Assembly (NCBI GenBank): GCA_030267565.1
Contig: BRXU01000028.1
Coordinates: 583,001-647,000 of the forward strand
Source of the DNA: Pleodorina starrii
Taxonomy: Eukaryota > Chlorophyta > Chlorophyceae > Chlamydomonadales > Volvocaceae
Direction: 5' to 3'
Length of the DNA: 64,000 nucleotides
Shown here: positions 1 through 11,600 of the stretch, piece by piece
How the letters are laid out: each line of letters opens with the position of its first letter
How positions within the stretch are numbered: position 1 is the stretch's first letter
Notes under the pieces: generated by a model
Told to the model about the DNA's origin: nothing
What the model saw: the letters and a program-made list of their open reading frames with translations, nothing else
The model's database searches: none
Program-made: the position numbers and the translations under genes

Positions 1-1630
1 CATCTCGGTTTCATCCAATCTCGGTTCTATGCAATCAAACACGCACATACACAAACACACCCGCACATGTGCATGCACACGCTCCAACGGCTGCTGGCGT
101 GTCTCCTGCACCTCCGAATCACGAGTTCCTCGAATCCCTCCCCCCCCCGAATACGCGTCAGTCGACGCAATGCACGCATCGATGCAAAGCACCCCCCCCC
201 TCCTCGCCCAACCGGCCCCCCCTCCCCCCACCACACACGGCGCAGCAACGTTCGGGCAGGGCCCACACAAAAGTGGAGGCGCCGCCAAAAAAACTCCCCC
301 TATGCACTGCAAGAGGGCTTCCCCCTCCCCTCTCCATGGGGTCCCCGCGTTGCCGTATACATACATACACACACGCGCATACACACACGCATAGACACAC
401 ACACAGACCGCAGCGAAACACGGTGCTGCGGCAGTGCGCGGAGCTCGTGACCGCAGCAGCAGCGTGCAGCCGCTTGCCAGAAAGTCGTATGCGACTGCTT
501 TTGCTGTTCGCTGCTTTCCTCCGGGAGAGCGTGCCGAGTGCCGAGTGCCTCGGCGTGCACCTCCTCGCCGAAGCCATAGCGTCGTCGAGGAGGACGAAAG
601 CGCGTGTACGGCAAAGTACGGCGCGGAGCACGCCGTACAAAACTCGCCCCCCCCCTCGCGCCACAAAAGCAACCTGCGCGACGGTCCACGGGTGCTGCAG
701 ACCGTGTGCTGCTGCTGCTGCACCGCAGCCCTACCGATAATTCATTCACTGCTGCACATGCACTTGGAACTTGGCCTGACGGACCGCAACAACCAACACT
801 CGAGCCCCAATCGCCGCCATCCACCGCCACCACCACCACAATCACCACCACCGTCGCCACCGCCAATCCTGCATCTGACTGGCTCGGATTTCCTCCTGTC
901 ACGCACTTTCCTCCTCTTGTTGTCGCCCGCGCGGCACGAGCCGTCTTTTAAACTACGGTATGTCACCACCACGCCCCCCGCAATGGCGCGGCCGCCGCCT
1001 CGCGCCACCGCCAGCGGCAATGCGCCGCACTGCTCTGCCGTGATGCACTAATCCCGTATCGCATATCTGCCAAGACACAGCGCACCCTCCCCCCTCCTGC
1101 CAAGACACAGCCCCTACTAAGTACTCAGCACCCCTTCGGGGGGGAGGGGGGCTGCGCACAGCCCAACCGGCAGTCCCCCAGACCGCCTCCGCCTCCCGCG
1201 CAGCGGTTCCGGGTCCGTTCGCTAACGCCGTCTCCGTCTCCGCTGCGGTATCTTTTTTTCACCTCCCGCGCACAGCAGGGCCCCACACCCGCGCCTGCCT
1301 CTTTACCCCCTCGATCGATGCCTCGCTTTCCTCCGGATACCCGACCGGCGCCGCGCCGTGCCCTGCCCCCACCGCACGGCCACACACCTCTGCCGCCGCC
1401 GCCCCGTACCCGGTACCCCTGTACCGTACCGTGCCGTACCGTGACTCTCGTCCTCAGTTCAGTCATCTTTCCCACAACTGCGCGTCCCCAGCCACTCCTC
1501 TTGCACGGGGCGGGCCCCAGGAGAAGAAGCCGCCACCAGACCAAACCCTGGCCTCCCTCCCCACTCTCCACCACTAACAAGCACGCACACGCACACCCCC
1601 GGCCATCACTCCCTCGCATCCCGGCCGCCG
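1..1630. other. 3' flank of the PLAT-PP2C gene, no supported gene
   Basis: No credible coding exon is visible. The stretch is low-complexity: a CA/CG-dinucleotide microsatellite near 360-412, C-runs, and CAC/CCG triplet tracts. Open frames here are Pro/Arg-rich in several frames at once, which is the signature of base composition rather than coding. A copy of the dispersed intron motif A lies at about 1216-1262. The stretch probably contains the 3' UTR of the minus-strand phosphatase ending at 1631. I saw no TTACA (TGTAA on the minus strand) that would mark its poly(A) site. Confidence 0.5.
1216..1262 (+). repeat. Dispersed motif A, copy in PP2C 3' flank
   Basis: GCTAACGCCGTCTCC followed by CCGCTGCGGTATCTTTTT. 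One of about 15 related copies in the window (see findings). Confidence 0.75.
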
Positions 1631-3903
1631 TCACTCCACCACCGCGCAGAGCACCGTGATATCGTCCGGCTTGCCGCCGCTGTACACCATGTCAAAGTGC
1701 TCCGAAGCCGACGCGGCGTACGGCGTGCTGCGGTGCTTGTCGTACGACGCCTCGAACGCCAGCCGCGCCAGCCGCTGCGCGATAACGGACGGCCCCGAGC
1801 CGCGCGCGCGGCAGGCAGCCACCTCGTCCGCGATCTCAATGTCCGACAGATTGTCGTATAACCCGTCCGTACCCAGTACGACAACGTCACCCGGCCGTAC
1901 GGACTGCGTCGCGACGTCGCACATCTCCACCGAATCCGCCATCGCATGATGCCCCAGCTGGTACGGCCGCCCAAAGTCGTGCTCCAGTTGGTTTGTACGG
2001 AACTTGACGATGTACTGCGGCACGCCCGCCGCCAGCGGCGGCGGCGGCGGCGGCGCCCGCGGCGGGTCCGCCGCCGCCGCCGTCGCCGCCGCCGCCGCGT
2101 TCAGCTGCGCGTGCAGCGCCGCGTGCGCGTGCGCGTGTGGGTCGTTACTGGCGGGTCGCAGCAGCAGGCAGCCCGAGTCTCCCAGGTTCGCCGCGGAGAG
2201 CTGCCCCGTATCCTGGTTCACCAGCACCACACACGCCGTGCTGCTGCCCTGCACGCCCGCCGCCAGCGCGCCCGCTGCGGCGTCCTGCATCACGCTCACA
2301 ACGTCCACATTGCCGCCCACCACGCTGTCGCGACTCAGCCGCATCAGCGCACGCGAAAAGTCGCCGGAATCGATCCCTGCCGTACGCCACATGAAGATCC
2401 CGTCGGCAACGCCCATGCCAAACACGGCGTTGTTGCGGCCAGTCGCGTAAAAGTACGCGTCCTCCCCTCCGTGGCCAAAGCCCTTGCGGTTGACGCCCTT
2501 GACGCCGTCCTGCTTGACCTTGTCGGGGTGCGGCACGGCGACCCCGGAGACGCTGAGACGCACCCGCTGCGCCGAAAGCTCGTCCTCGGGCGCGACGGGC
2601 AGCAAGTTCCGCTCCAGGGGTCCCCGCCGGCCGCCGCAGTCGGCCTCCCCGAACCAGGCGTGGCAGGGGAAGTAGAGGCGGCGGCGCTCCGGGGTCTGAA
2701 CCACAACGTGCTCGAGGAACCTATTAGGTGGGGGGAGAGGGGTTGTGTTTAGGACAGAGGACAGAGGAGGGGAGTGTGTGTGTATGAAGGTGCGAGAAGC
2801 CGTGGGAAGGCGCGGGGACATGGTGTGGGAGGGAGGGAGGGTGGGAGGGAGGGGTGCGCGTGCATTGGGTTGGTAGCAGAGGTCGTTTGGGGAGGGGGCA
2901 GAGGGAGACGCAAGGCGGGGGCCTGCCGCTGTCGCAGTCGCTGCCGCAGGGCTCCTGCTTTACACCGGGGGCGGAGCCCAGTCCAGCTCAGCTCAGCGAC
3001 ACGACACGACACGACGCGGCTGTTGCGGGTGCAGCCCGAACGAATGCCACGGCGCGCATGAGAGGTGGCACGGGGCCGGGGAGGGGCTCAGGAGGGTGGG
3101 AGGGGGGAAGCCGCGGCGGAAGCGAGCTGGCGCCTCGCCACAGCGACGGGGGCCAGAAGGGCTTGGTGCATACCCGGGCCCAGGCGCCCCCCCACACACA
3201 CGCCGTGCCAAGTCGAATCCTCGCGCCTCTCGCGTACCCTCGTGAACCACGGCGCTAGTGCAGTCCGTGCTGGGTGCGCAGGGCAGAGGGTGTGCAGTGC
3301 CCTGACTGACTAGCTACGTCGCGGCTGGGACCAACAGCTAGCTAGGGCTCTCTACGGCGGGTAAAGAAGGGTCCACAAGCAAACGACTAGCAGCACCGCC
3401 TGTCCCGCCGTGAAGGTTTGGCAGCGGTGCGTTGAAAATGCTCTATGGCGCATAGGAACAGTGACTCACCAGCCGGTGCCTGCATCGCTTATGCTGCTGC
3501 CGAGGCGCTGCACGTTGACGAAGCGAACCTGGCCGAGGTCCTCTGGAGCATTGATCGATACCGTTCTAACGCTTCCGCGGGCGAGTCGGCCCTCCTCGGT
3601 TTCGCCCACGATAATCCTCTCTGACTTCCCGTGCGTGCCGACCAGTTGCACAAAGGCGGGGGCTAGCGAGCCAGCACCCCTCAGATTACCCGTAGTAATA
3701 GTAAGGGTGTATGTATGGAGGGCTGGAGCATGTTGCAGAGCCGCCTGGCTGAGCCACGCCCTTCGCTGTCCGAGAGCTGTGACTAGGGCGCCCGCCGAGT
3801 TTGCAAGCGCGGCCGCTAGAGGTGTATTTCCTTTTGCCCCTGCCGCTGATGCCTGGAGGTCGCGTAGTGGTCCCAGCAAGCGGGCTATCCGCCTAACAGC
3901 CAT
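1631..3903 (-). CDS. PLAT domain-PP2C (PTC7-like) protein phosphatase, 2 exons
   Basis: Predicted Mg2+/Mn2+-dependent Ser/Thr phosphatase of the PPM/PP2C superfamily, closest in pattern to the PTC7 branch. Exons are 3903-3470 and 2720-1631 (507 aa). The donor GTGAGT at 3469-3464 and acceptor AG at 2722-2721 join in frame and rebuild a GWFLEHVVV stretch typical of PLAT/LH2 domains. Residues 1-60 are Arg/Ala-rich without acidic residues early on, resembling an organellar transit peptide. Residues about 64-186 form a PLAT domain (TGNLRGAG, QLVGTHG, then YFPCHAWF as in lipoxygenases). Residues about 215-507 are PP2C with GGED (229-232), VADG (249-252), LGDSG (324-328), GTDGLYDN (from 428) and PDDIT near the end, so the metal-binding Asp residues are present. 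An Ala/Pro-rich insert separates LGDSG from GTDG. The start ATG at 3903 opens a frame directly feeding the PLAT domain. It is divergent from the gene at 4506. Confidence 0.88.
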
Positions 3904-4505
3904 AGAGGCAGCGATTGATTAGTTCATTCTCAAACAGCCTCCGAAAGGTAGCTCTGTTGTCCTGGTTCAAAAGAATGCGATTGCTATTGGGAAGCCAATA
4001 TCGGCGGTTTCAAATTCGATCATGTTTCTCTGGCGCCGTGAGCAACTCTCTTTGTACGCGCCGTACGAGGGCGTGAGTTGCTGCGTAACACTTCGGGAAG
4101 ACAGTCGCAACTAAGTTTTTCGTTTATCATAACAGTTGCTCACTGCTGCTAACGTTCAGCCGTCTCCCTGGCCGCCAACGACGCTTGGACCATACGCAAT
4201 TGCTCGAAGGGGCTTCGTGGCTCGCTGTTGACCTTCCACACTTCCTTGACGCTCACAATCAACTCTTTAATCCATCGCTAGCTTCGTTTGTTTTGGGTTG
4301 TGTTGGCCGCACTTGGTTAAATGCTAAGGGGACGTTTGAAACGTTCTCATCGCGCACTGCACTCGCCTGGAACGGAATCGATGGTTTCGTAGTCGGATGG
4401 TCTCAGCTTACACCAGTCATAGCGGGCCGCGCACCCGGGGAGCACTCGAGGGGCATCCTGCCCTGAGCGAGGCAGCAGGCCTGGGCCACGAACGCCCGGC
4501 GGCGG
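3904..4505. promoter_or_regulatory. Shared 602-bp divergent upstream region
   Basis: The start codons of the PLAT-PP2C gene (minus) and the coiled-coil/B''-like gene (plus) are 602 bp apart, so this stretch must hold both promoters and 5' UTRs. It is less GC-rich than the flanking exons. A 93-codon plus-strand frame at 4185-4466 has no recognisable similarity and is probably 5' leader or chance. No TATA box was convincing. Confidence 0.45.
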
Positions 4506-7500
4506 ATGCCGCGCTCTCCCTACAATTCACTCATGAACCGACCGACAAGCTCTGGCAAGAACGCGCCGCTGCGCCAGTCGGCCCCGGCCCCCGCCGACGG
4601 CGCTTTGAGCGGAGAGGGAAGCGGCGGTTGGGGTCTCAACTCAATGCTCCGAAGCTCCATGCACGTCGTCACGCCACGCCCGCCTAGCACCGAACCCAGC
4701 CCGCCGGGTCCACCCCCCAGCGGCGGGCCCGGCGCCGCCAAGTCGCCCATGGCCTTCCGCGCCCGCCGCTTCAACCACGCCAACTCAGGCTCCGACTCGG
4801 ACCTCAGCGTCAGCGTCACGCCGCCCTCCGCCTCCTCCTCCTCCAGCCTCCCCGACCCCAACCGACGCCGCAGCAACTCTGAAAACCCGCCCAGCAGCCC
4901 GAACAGCCAGGGCCCGGCCCTCCTGTCAACCCCCCTCAGTGGCGGCGCGCTGGGCCGCCAACTCAGCTCCTCTTCTACCGCCTCCTCCGCCTCCATCCGA
5001 CCAACCACCAGCCCCGCCGGCAACATCCTCGCCGCCTTCAACGGCCAATCCGTACAATCCGTACACGCCTCCCTGGACGGGACGGGGCTGGTGGTGGCGG
5101 GGCCGCCCTCCAAAGCGCTCCGCCCCAAGAGCTCCGAAACCAACGTCTCCAACGGCCCCGGCTCCTCCGCCAGTACGACAGCCTCCGGCTCCGGCAGCAA
5201 GGTGCTCCGAAACCGGCTCTCGGAGGACGGTGAGACAGCGCACGCACACAAACACACACACGCACGCGAGCATGCCTGATGCTCTCATCTAAGAGATGCC
5301 GCGGGACGCCGCGTTGGTGTTGGGCTCGGAGGGCTGTCCAGGGGGGGCCGTGTTATGGCGGCGAAGGAGCCGGTGGCCGCCCCCCTCCCCCCGGGTCCCT
5401 CCGCTGCGGTCTCTTCTTTAGGTGTGACTCGGGAGGCCCTCTGGGCTGGCGGCTCTTTCTTTCTCTCTTTCTCTTACTCCTACTCTCACTCAAACTCACG
5501 CTCTCTTTTCTCCCTCCCTCCCTCCCTTCCTCCCGCCCTCGCCCGACTGGTTGGTTGGTTGGTTGGTGTCCAGCGGGCGGTCACGCGGCGGGGGCGCCCA
5601 CACTGTCCCTCCGGGAGAAGCTGGCCATTCTGCAGCGGAGCAACAAGTGAGGGAGGGAGGGAGGGGGGTTGGGGGAGGGAGGGAGGGATGCGGGCGTGCC
5701 GCATTGCGCGATGCCTTCGACTCGACTCGGCTCCCGCCCTCTGCGCCCAATCTATCGCCTTCTTATCTAACCTCTGCCGCTGTAACCCCCCTGTAACCTC
5801 CCCGGCGCCCCGACGGCCCCCGACGCATCATTTTCTACCCCCGACACAGAGCCCTGGAGCAGCAGCTGGCTGAGGCGTCCAACGAGGCCCAACAGCGCTC
5901 CGCCCAACAACACGAGGCGCACCTGGCCGCCATGACCTCGTTGCAGCAGCGAGTGGCATCCCTGGAGTCACAACTGGCGGCGCAGCAGCGCTCCGCAGCG
6001 GAGCTCTCCGCGAGGAATCAACAGCTGACGGAGGCGCAGGCGCAGCTGCAGACGCAGCTGGCGGCGGCGGCGGCTGCCGCCGCCGCCGCCGCGGCGGCGG
6101 CGGCTTCGCCGCCGCCGAAGGCGGCGGCGGCGGAGGGTGGGCCGGCGTCGCCGCGGACGCCGCTGTCCTGGGACGCGCCTCCGTCGGGCAGCCCCGGCAG
6201 CAGCAGCGCCAGCAGCCACGACAGCGGTACGGCAGGTACGACAGACGGGCTGCTGCACGGCGGCGGCGGCAGCGGCAGCTTCAAGGGCGCCGTCGCCGAC
6301 GACATGCCGCCGCCGCACCTGCATGTCGTACGGCCCGGCTCGCCGGGCTCGCCCACCGACGCCGCCGCGACGTCGCCGCCGTCGCCGCGGCCGCACACCG
6401 CGCCGCATGCAAACTACCTGGCGCGAAGCCCCTCGCAGAACGGCAGCGGCGGCGCGAGCGCGCCGTCGCAGACGTACGACGGATCCGACCCGTCGGATCC
6501 TGTCGTATCGCTGCTCGTCGTATCGCACTCGGAACCGGACCTGACGGCGGCGGCGTCGGCTTTGTCGCCGCCAGGCGGCGGCCGTCAGGCCGCCCGCGGC
6601 GCGGCGGCGGCAGCCGCCGCCGCCGGCGGCGGCGGCGGCGGCGACATTTACCTTGCCGGCGCGGGGCCGCCGCCGGCCTCGCCGGCGGCCGCCGCCGCGG
6701 GGCTGTCCGGCGCCGGCGTGGCGTTGTTGGCTCGGCAGAAGAAGCTGATTGCCAGTTTGCGGGCGCAGCTTCAGCAGAAGGACTCGGCGTACGCGTTCCT
6801 GGCTAACGAACATAACGAACTCGAGGGGCAGCTGAAGGAGGTGGAGGCCGCCAAGCGGGAGTACGCCGCGAGGTGTGGGGAGGGGGGGGGCGGGGGCGGG
6901 GGGCCGGGGAGGTAGATTCTGGACCTCACACGGGAGGGAGGGAAGGAAGGGAGGGGAGGGAGGAGGGAAGGAAAGGAGGGAAGGGAGGAGGGAAGGAAGG
7001 AAGGAAGGGGGGGTTGGGTTTGAACGGATTCGGGCCGGGTGGCCGGGGGGGCGGGGGGATGGGTGATGGGGTAAGGAAGGACACCGTCTAAGGGGCGGGG
7101 CGGGGCGGGGCTGATGTCGGGGACGCTGAGCGCTAGGCCCGCCTCGCTCCGCATTGCTTCGCTTCGCCCGCTTTGTGTGCCGCCCTCCCTCCCTCCCTCC
7201 CTCCCTCCCTCCCTCCCTGCTCCTCGTGTGGGTGTCTATCCGCGGGGAAGGGCGGGGGACAGGTCGGACGGGCTGTGCTCCTCAGGTCACTCCCGCGCCC
7301 TCGCGCTCCCGCGCTCTCTTTCCTCATCTCCCCCTTTCCCTCCCGGGCTCCGGGCCTCTACGTGGGTGATCCCCTCCCTGCCCCGCATGTTGCCCCCATT
7401 CCCTTCCCCCTGCCCTCCCTTCCCTCATCCCCTGCCCTCCGCTGCCCTCCCTGGACCCCGCAGGTACGCCTTCATGGTGCTTGATCAGGATCTGGATGGA

Positions 7501-8629
7501 CACATCCGAGTGGACCAGGTTGGCTCGTTCGACATGTTTGGCTGCTACTCGGGTGCGGTGCTGGAGTACGCGTTCAAGCACTGGCGCTTCGCCTCGGGCT
7601 TCAAGGGATATCTAAATATGGATGACTTTGTAAAGTGAGTGAGCGAGAGCGAGCGAGTGAGCGCGTTGACTCGGTCGACTCAGTTGACTGACTGCGTTGA
7701 CTGTGTGCAGCCGACGACTTGGCAAATGGCGTGAATGCGTGCGTGCATATTTATGCGTGCGTGAATGCGTGCGTGAATGCGTGAATGCGTGCGTGCGGTG
7801 CCGTTTGGTGGGCTGTGCCTCGTTTCATCCCACCCCACCCCACCCCCCAACTCCTCCATCTCACCGCTGCCCCACCTCCTTCCCTCCCCAACTCGGCCCC
7901 TCCCCCGCCCCCTCCGCCCGCCTCTCCGGGCCCCCGCCCCTCCCCACCTCCGTTCGCTAACGCCGTCTCCTTCCCTCCGCTGCGGTATCTTCTTTTTTAC
8001 ACCCCCCCTCGCCCCTCCCCCTCCACACCCCTCAGGTTCGTGTCCCTCTCCGACGACCGCAGCACTCGCGACGCACAGCGCTTCTGGTTCCTTGTCCTAG
8101 ATCTGGATGGGGATGGGGCGGTGAGCGCGGAGGACGCCAAGTGGTTTTACGACGCGGTGGAGAAGGACGAGAGCAGCTTTGTGGTGGGGTTCGAGGACCT
8201 GTGGCACCAGGTGAGGGTTTTAGGGAACCAGGGTTTTAGGGTTTTGGGGTTTTAGGGTTTTGGGATGGGGGGGGGCAGCTGAGGGTGTGTGGGGGGGGGA
8301 AGGAGGGGCAATGCGTGTGGGGGGAGATGCGACCCCCCTTTCCCTCCTCCCCTTGCCCCCTCCCCCTTGCCCTCCTCCCATCTCCCTACCTCTACCCCTC
8401 TCCACCCCCTCGCTACCCCCTCGCTACCCCTCCCTCCCCTCCCTCTCTCCCTCCCCCCCCGCAGGTACTCGACATGACCCAGCCCGCTAACAAGCTCCGC
8501 GGCTTCACCTCCGCGGAGCTGTGGAGGTGCAAGCTGGGGGCCGGAGTGATCGGACTGCTGCTCAACCACAACAACATGCTGCTGCACAGAACCACGGCGG
8601 AGTGGGGACGCGGGGACTTCCCGCTGTGA
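4506..8629 (+). CDS. Coiled-coil protein with C-terminal PP2A B''-like EF-hand domain, 6 exons
   Basis: Probable PP2A regulatory subunit B''-type (PR72/TON2-like) protein. Exons are 4506-5229, 5574-5646, 5850-6872, 7464-7634, 8036-8210 and 8465-8629 (776 aa); all junctions are GT-AG and in frame. Residues 1-240 are Ser/Pro-rich and disordered. About 267-345 is a Gln/Ala heptad coiled coil, followed by poly-Ala/Gly/Ser, and a second coiled coil lies at about 555-606. Residues about 607-776 carry the B'' core: EF-loop DQDLDGHIRVDQ, the segment MDDFVKFVSLSD, then FWFLVLDLDGDGAVSAED, WFYDAV, VLDMTQP and LWRCKLG, in the same order as PR72/TON2. The EF loops end in Q and D instead of E, so Ca2+ binding is uncertain. 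The N-terminal half of a normal B'' subunit is not visible. ATG 4506 is chosen as first in frame; ATG 4533 is an alternative. Confidence 0.8.
7948..8001 (+). repeat. Dispersed motif A, copy in B''-like gene intron 4
   Basis: GCTAACGCCGTCTCC, then CCGCTGCGGTATCTTCTTT, 35 bp before the acceptor at 8035, in sense orientation. Confidence 0.8.
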
Positions 8630-11600
8630 GAGCAAACACACACACAGCGTAAGCGCACACAGGGTAAGCGCAGGCAAACACACACAGCGCAAACACACAC
8701 ATCACAGCGGAGAGCGGAGAGCGCAAACACACACACGCAGCGCGCAAGTGCAGAGTGCAGAAAAGTGGGGAAGGCAAGCGAAGCGAAGCGAGCCGCAGCA
8801 AGCCGCAGCGAAGCGCCACGGAAGCGGCGCGGCGCGGCGCGGCGCGCGGCAAAGCGTGAGAGGCGAAGCTCGCCAGCGAGGGGGCAGCGGGGGCGGGGCA
8901 GCGGGCCAGCGGGCGGTGGGCTCGATGGCACGAGTGCGCCGCCCGCGGACCGAACCGAACCGAAGGACGAAGAAGGGGAACCTCTCCCCAAGCGGACCTT
9001 CAGCCGCCGCCGCCGCCGCGAGGCCAGGGACGCGGGGCGCCAGGGCGGCGCGGCGGCGGCAGGTCCACAGGAGGCCAGGGGGCAGGCGGCGGCGGGAGGT
9101 GGCGCCGCGGGACGCGGCGGCGGCAGCTCAAGCAGCTTAAGCAGGCAGCAGCAGGCAGCAGCAGGTGCAGGTGCAGCGGGCGAAAGGGGGGAGCGCGGCC
9201 GCGGCAAGTCGGTTAGCTGGCAGCCGCCCCGCCCCCCCCCCTGGGGCTCGCGGGCGGGGCTTCGGAGGAGGGCAGGCGCCGCGGCGGGAGGCAGAGGGCG
9301 TTTGGTCGGATGGAGGGGCGGGGGCGCGGGGCGCGGGGGGGACCGCTGGCTGGGCCTTACGGTGGGGGCTGAGCTCTTGACGGGGCACACATCGACCGGC
9401 GTGTGTGTGTGTGTTTGGGTGGTGGCTGAGCACGCACGGCTCTGGCGCCTGGGTCCGGGGGCGGGGGCAGGGCGGCGCAGCTGCCGACAGGCGGATCAGA
9501 TCGGATGTTCGAATCGGATTGAGAGCAGCAGCAGCAGCAGCAGCAGCGGGTAATCTGGGGAAGTGGGGATGGCGAGGGGCATGGGTGGGCGTCGTTGAGG
9601 GCCAGGACGTCCGTCCGCCGGCTTGTTGCTGCTGCCCCGTGAGGTTCTGAGTTGACTCCGAATGCGCAAGCGCAGGACCCTGGTGCGTGGTCCCTCATTG
9701 TAACTCTCGCATCCTACTGCTGCTGCTGCGGCGGCGGCGGCGGCTGATGGTGCTGTGCGGCTGCGGCGCTGTGCCGCTGCCGGTGCCGCTGCAGGGTTTG
9801 GTGTTTATCTATTGTACGACAACGATGCGGGTTCTTTGGAGGGTGGGTGGGGTTCGTGGTGCGTGTTGTGTAGCTGTTACGAGAGCTTGTGTGGCGACTG
9901 TGCTGGCGTGTGTTGCTGGGCGCGGCTTTTGTTTGTCTGCGCTCCTGCTTGTGCCGCCGGTATCTACCAGATATCGTACCTGACTGCAGGGGTTTGTGGC
10001 TAAATTCGCAGGTTTCGTACAGTGTCGTACAGGGACTGTCGTGCCGTGTTGGTGTGTATGCGTGTCGAGCGTAGAGTGTTGGATCGCGCCCGGGGTGGGT
10101 GGGGTGGGTGCCGCTGTAGGAGCTTGTTGCGTGTGTGTCCGTGTGTGTGTTTTGGCACGTGTCGTACCTTTTTTCGCTCGTCGGCTGCGGTTTCGGATGG
10201 GCCGCTGGCAGCGACTGTGCTTGTAATTCGTACGACAGCGAAGGGGGGAGGGGTAGGAGGGAAGGGGGGGCAGGGGTTGGAGGCTGAGGAGGGAGGGGGA
10301 AGGGGCGTGGCGGGGGAGGGGGCTATCTGTGGCGCCGGGGGGTTACAAGGGGGACGAAATGCGTGTGCGTGTGTTGGCTCCGTCTGCAAAACCCAATCCC
10401 GAAATGGTTTTGCGCACACCCCCAATGCAAAAGCCCTAATTGGTGGTTGGTGGACTGTACTACAACCCGATTGATAATTTGAACTCCCGCTCTGTGGGGG
10501 GGGACTGTTGCGCGGCGATGCGGGGGGGCCTGTGTCGTGACGTGAGTGCCGTACACTGTGCCGTACACAGACCGCGTCCTTTCCGCGTGTGTCGTACATG
10601 CCATGTGCCTTTTCACGGCAGCCACACGCGCTTTCCCGCCGCCGGGTGGTTAGTCCCCACGTCAGCAAGCAGTGAGAAATGACGTCATTGTGGAAAGTGA
10701 GCCCTGGGGGGTGAGGGGAGATGAGGGGAGGCGGGGGGAAGCATGCATCCACATCCCACACCTCACATCCCGCATCCAGCACAGCCGTCTCTTGTCCTTA
10801 TAGCGTTGTTGGGGTGGGGTGTGGCCGGTAGTACGGCAGTATCACTGTTATCATGACAATGTGACCACTGCGTTGGGTACGGTAGTTCGGTATGGTACGG
10901 CAAGAAAAGAGCAATGCAGTACTGTTACGGCACCTGTTAGGCTGTTACGTTACGTTGGGGCGGCCACGTGTCTGATGTACGGCAATGGGGGGTGGGGGGC
11001 TAAGCGTTACGTGGCCGACCCGTGGGTCATGCTTGCGTCAGGGTGGGTTGGACCCCGCCCCCCCCGGGCCCCCGCCCCGCCCCGTGTTGGCGATTTGGGT
11101 CGACGCCAGGGAGGGAGGGCGGGGCGGCAGGGCGGCACCGCCCTCGGCACTTCCCGGCAGCCGCTGCCGGGGGTTCCCACCGAGCGTGCGTGGATAGCTG
11201 CATGGCGTTGGGTGTGAGGGCGAGGGCGAGTGTGACGGCGCGCGGCTGGCGCGCTGGCGGGAGGGGCGCAGGCGGGGCCGGCTGGCGCGGTTACCTGTCC
11301 GGGAATTGCGCAGGTTTGCGGCCGGTCCCCCGGCCCCGGGCTCGGGCCCGGGCACCGGCCTGGCGCGCATGACGGGGAGCCGTCGTGGGGGCAATGTTGA
11401 CTGAGACTGCAGATACACTACGAACTTGTTTGTTTCCGGATTTCTGGATCTGGATGTCCGGATCTCCGGATCCGGCTTTGTTTGCGTTGGCAGCGAGCCG
11501 GCCCAGGAGCGCAGCTCCGTACTGTCGTACTGCCGTACTACGTGCATGGTCCCCTCCCCAAGCCGTCAAGCGTGTGAGGGAGTGTTTTGTCTTTTGTGTG

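Noticed and set aside
5932..6813. Long Arg-rich frames opposite the coiled-coil exon
   Set aside because: Antisense shadows of GCC/GGC-rich coding sequence. The same applies to antisense frames at 34487-35965 and 35966-37351.
8630..8640. Possible extra splice donor (GTGAGAG) at the B''-like stop codon
   Set aside because: The stop TGA follows a complete B''-like C-terminus and no convincing downstream exon was found, so the gene is ended at 8629.
8765..9553. A 262-aa plus-strand frame after the B''-like gene
   Set aside because: Arg/Ala/Gly composition shared by overlapping frames, no motif, and the preceding gene already has a stop at 8629 in a well-matched domain end.
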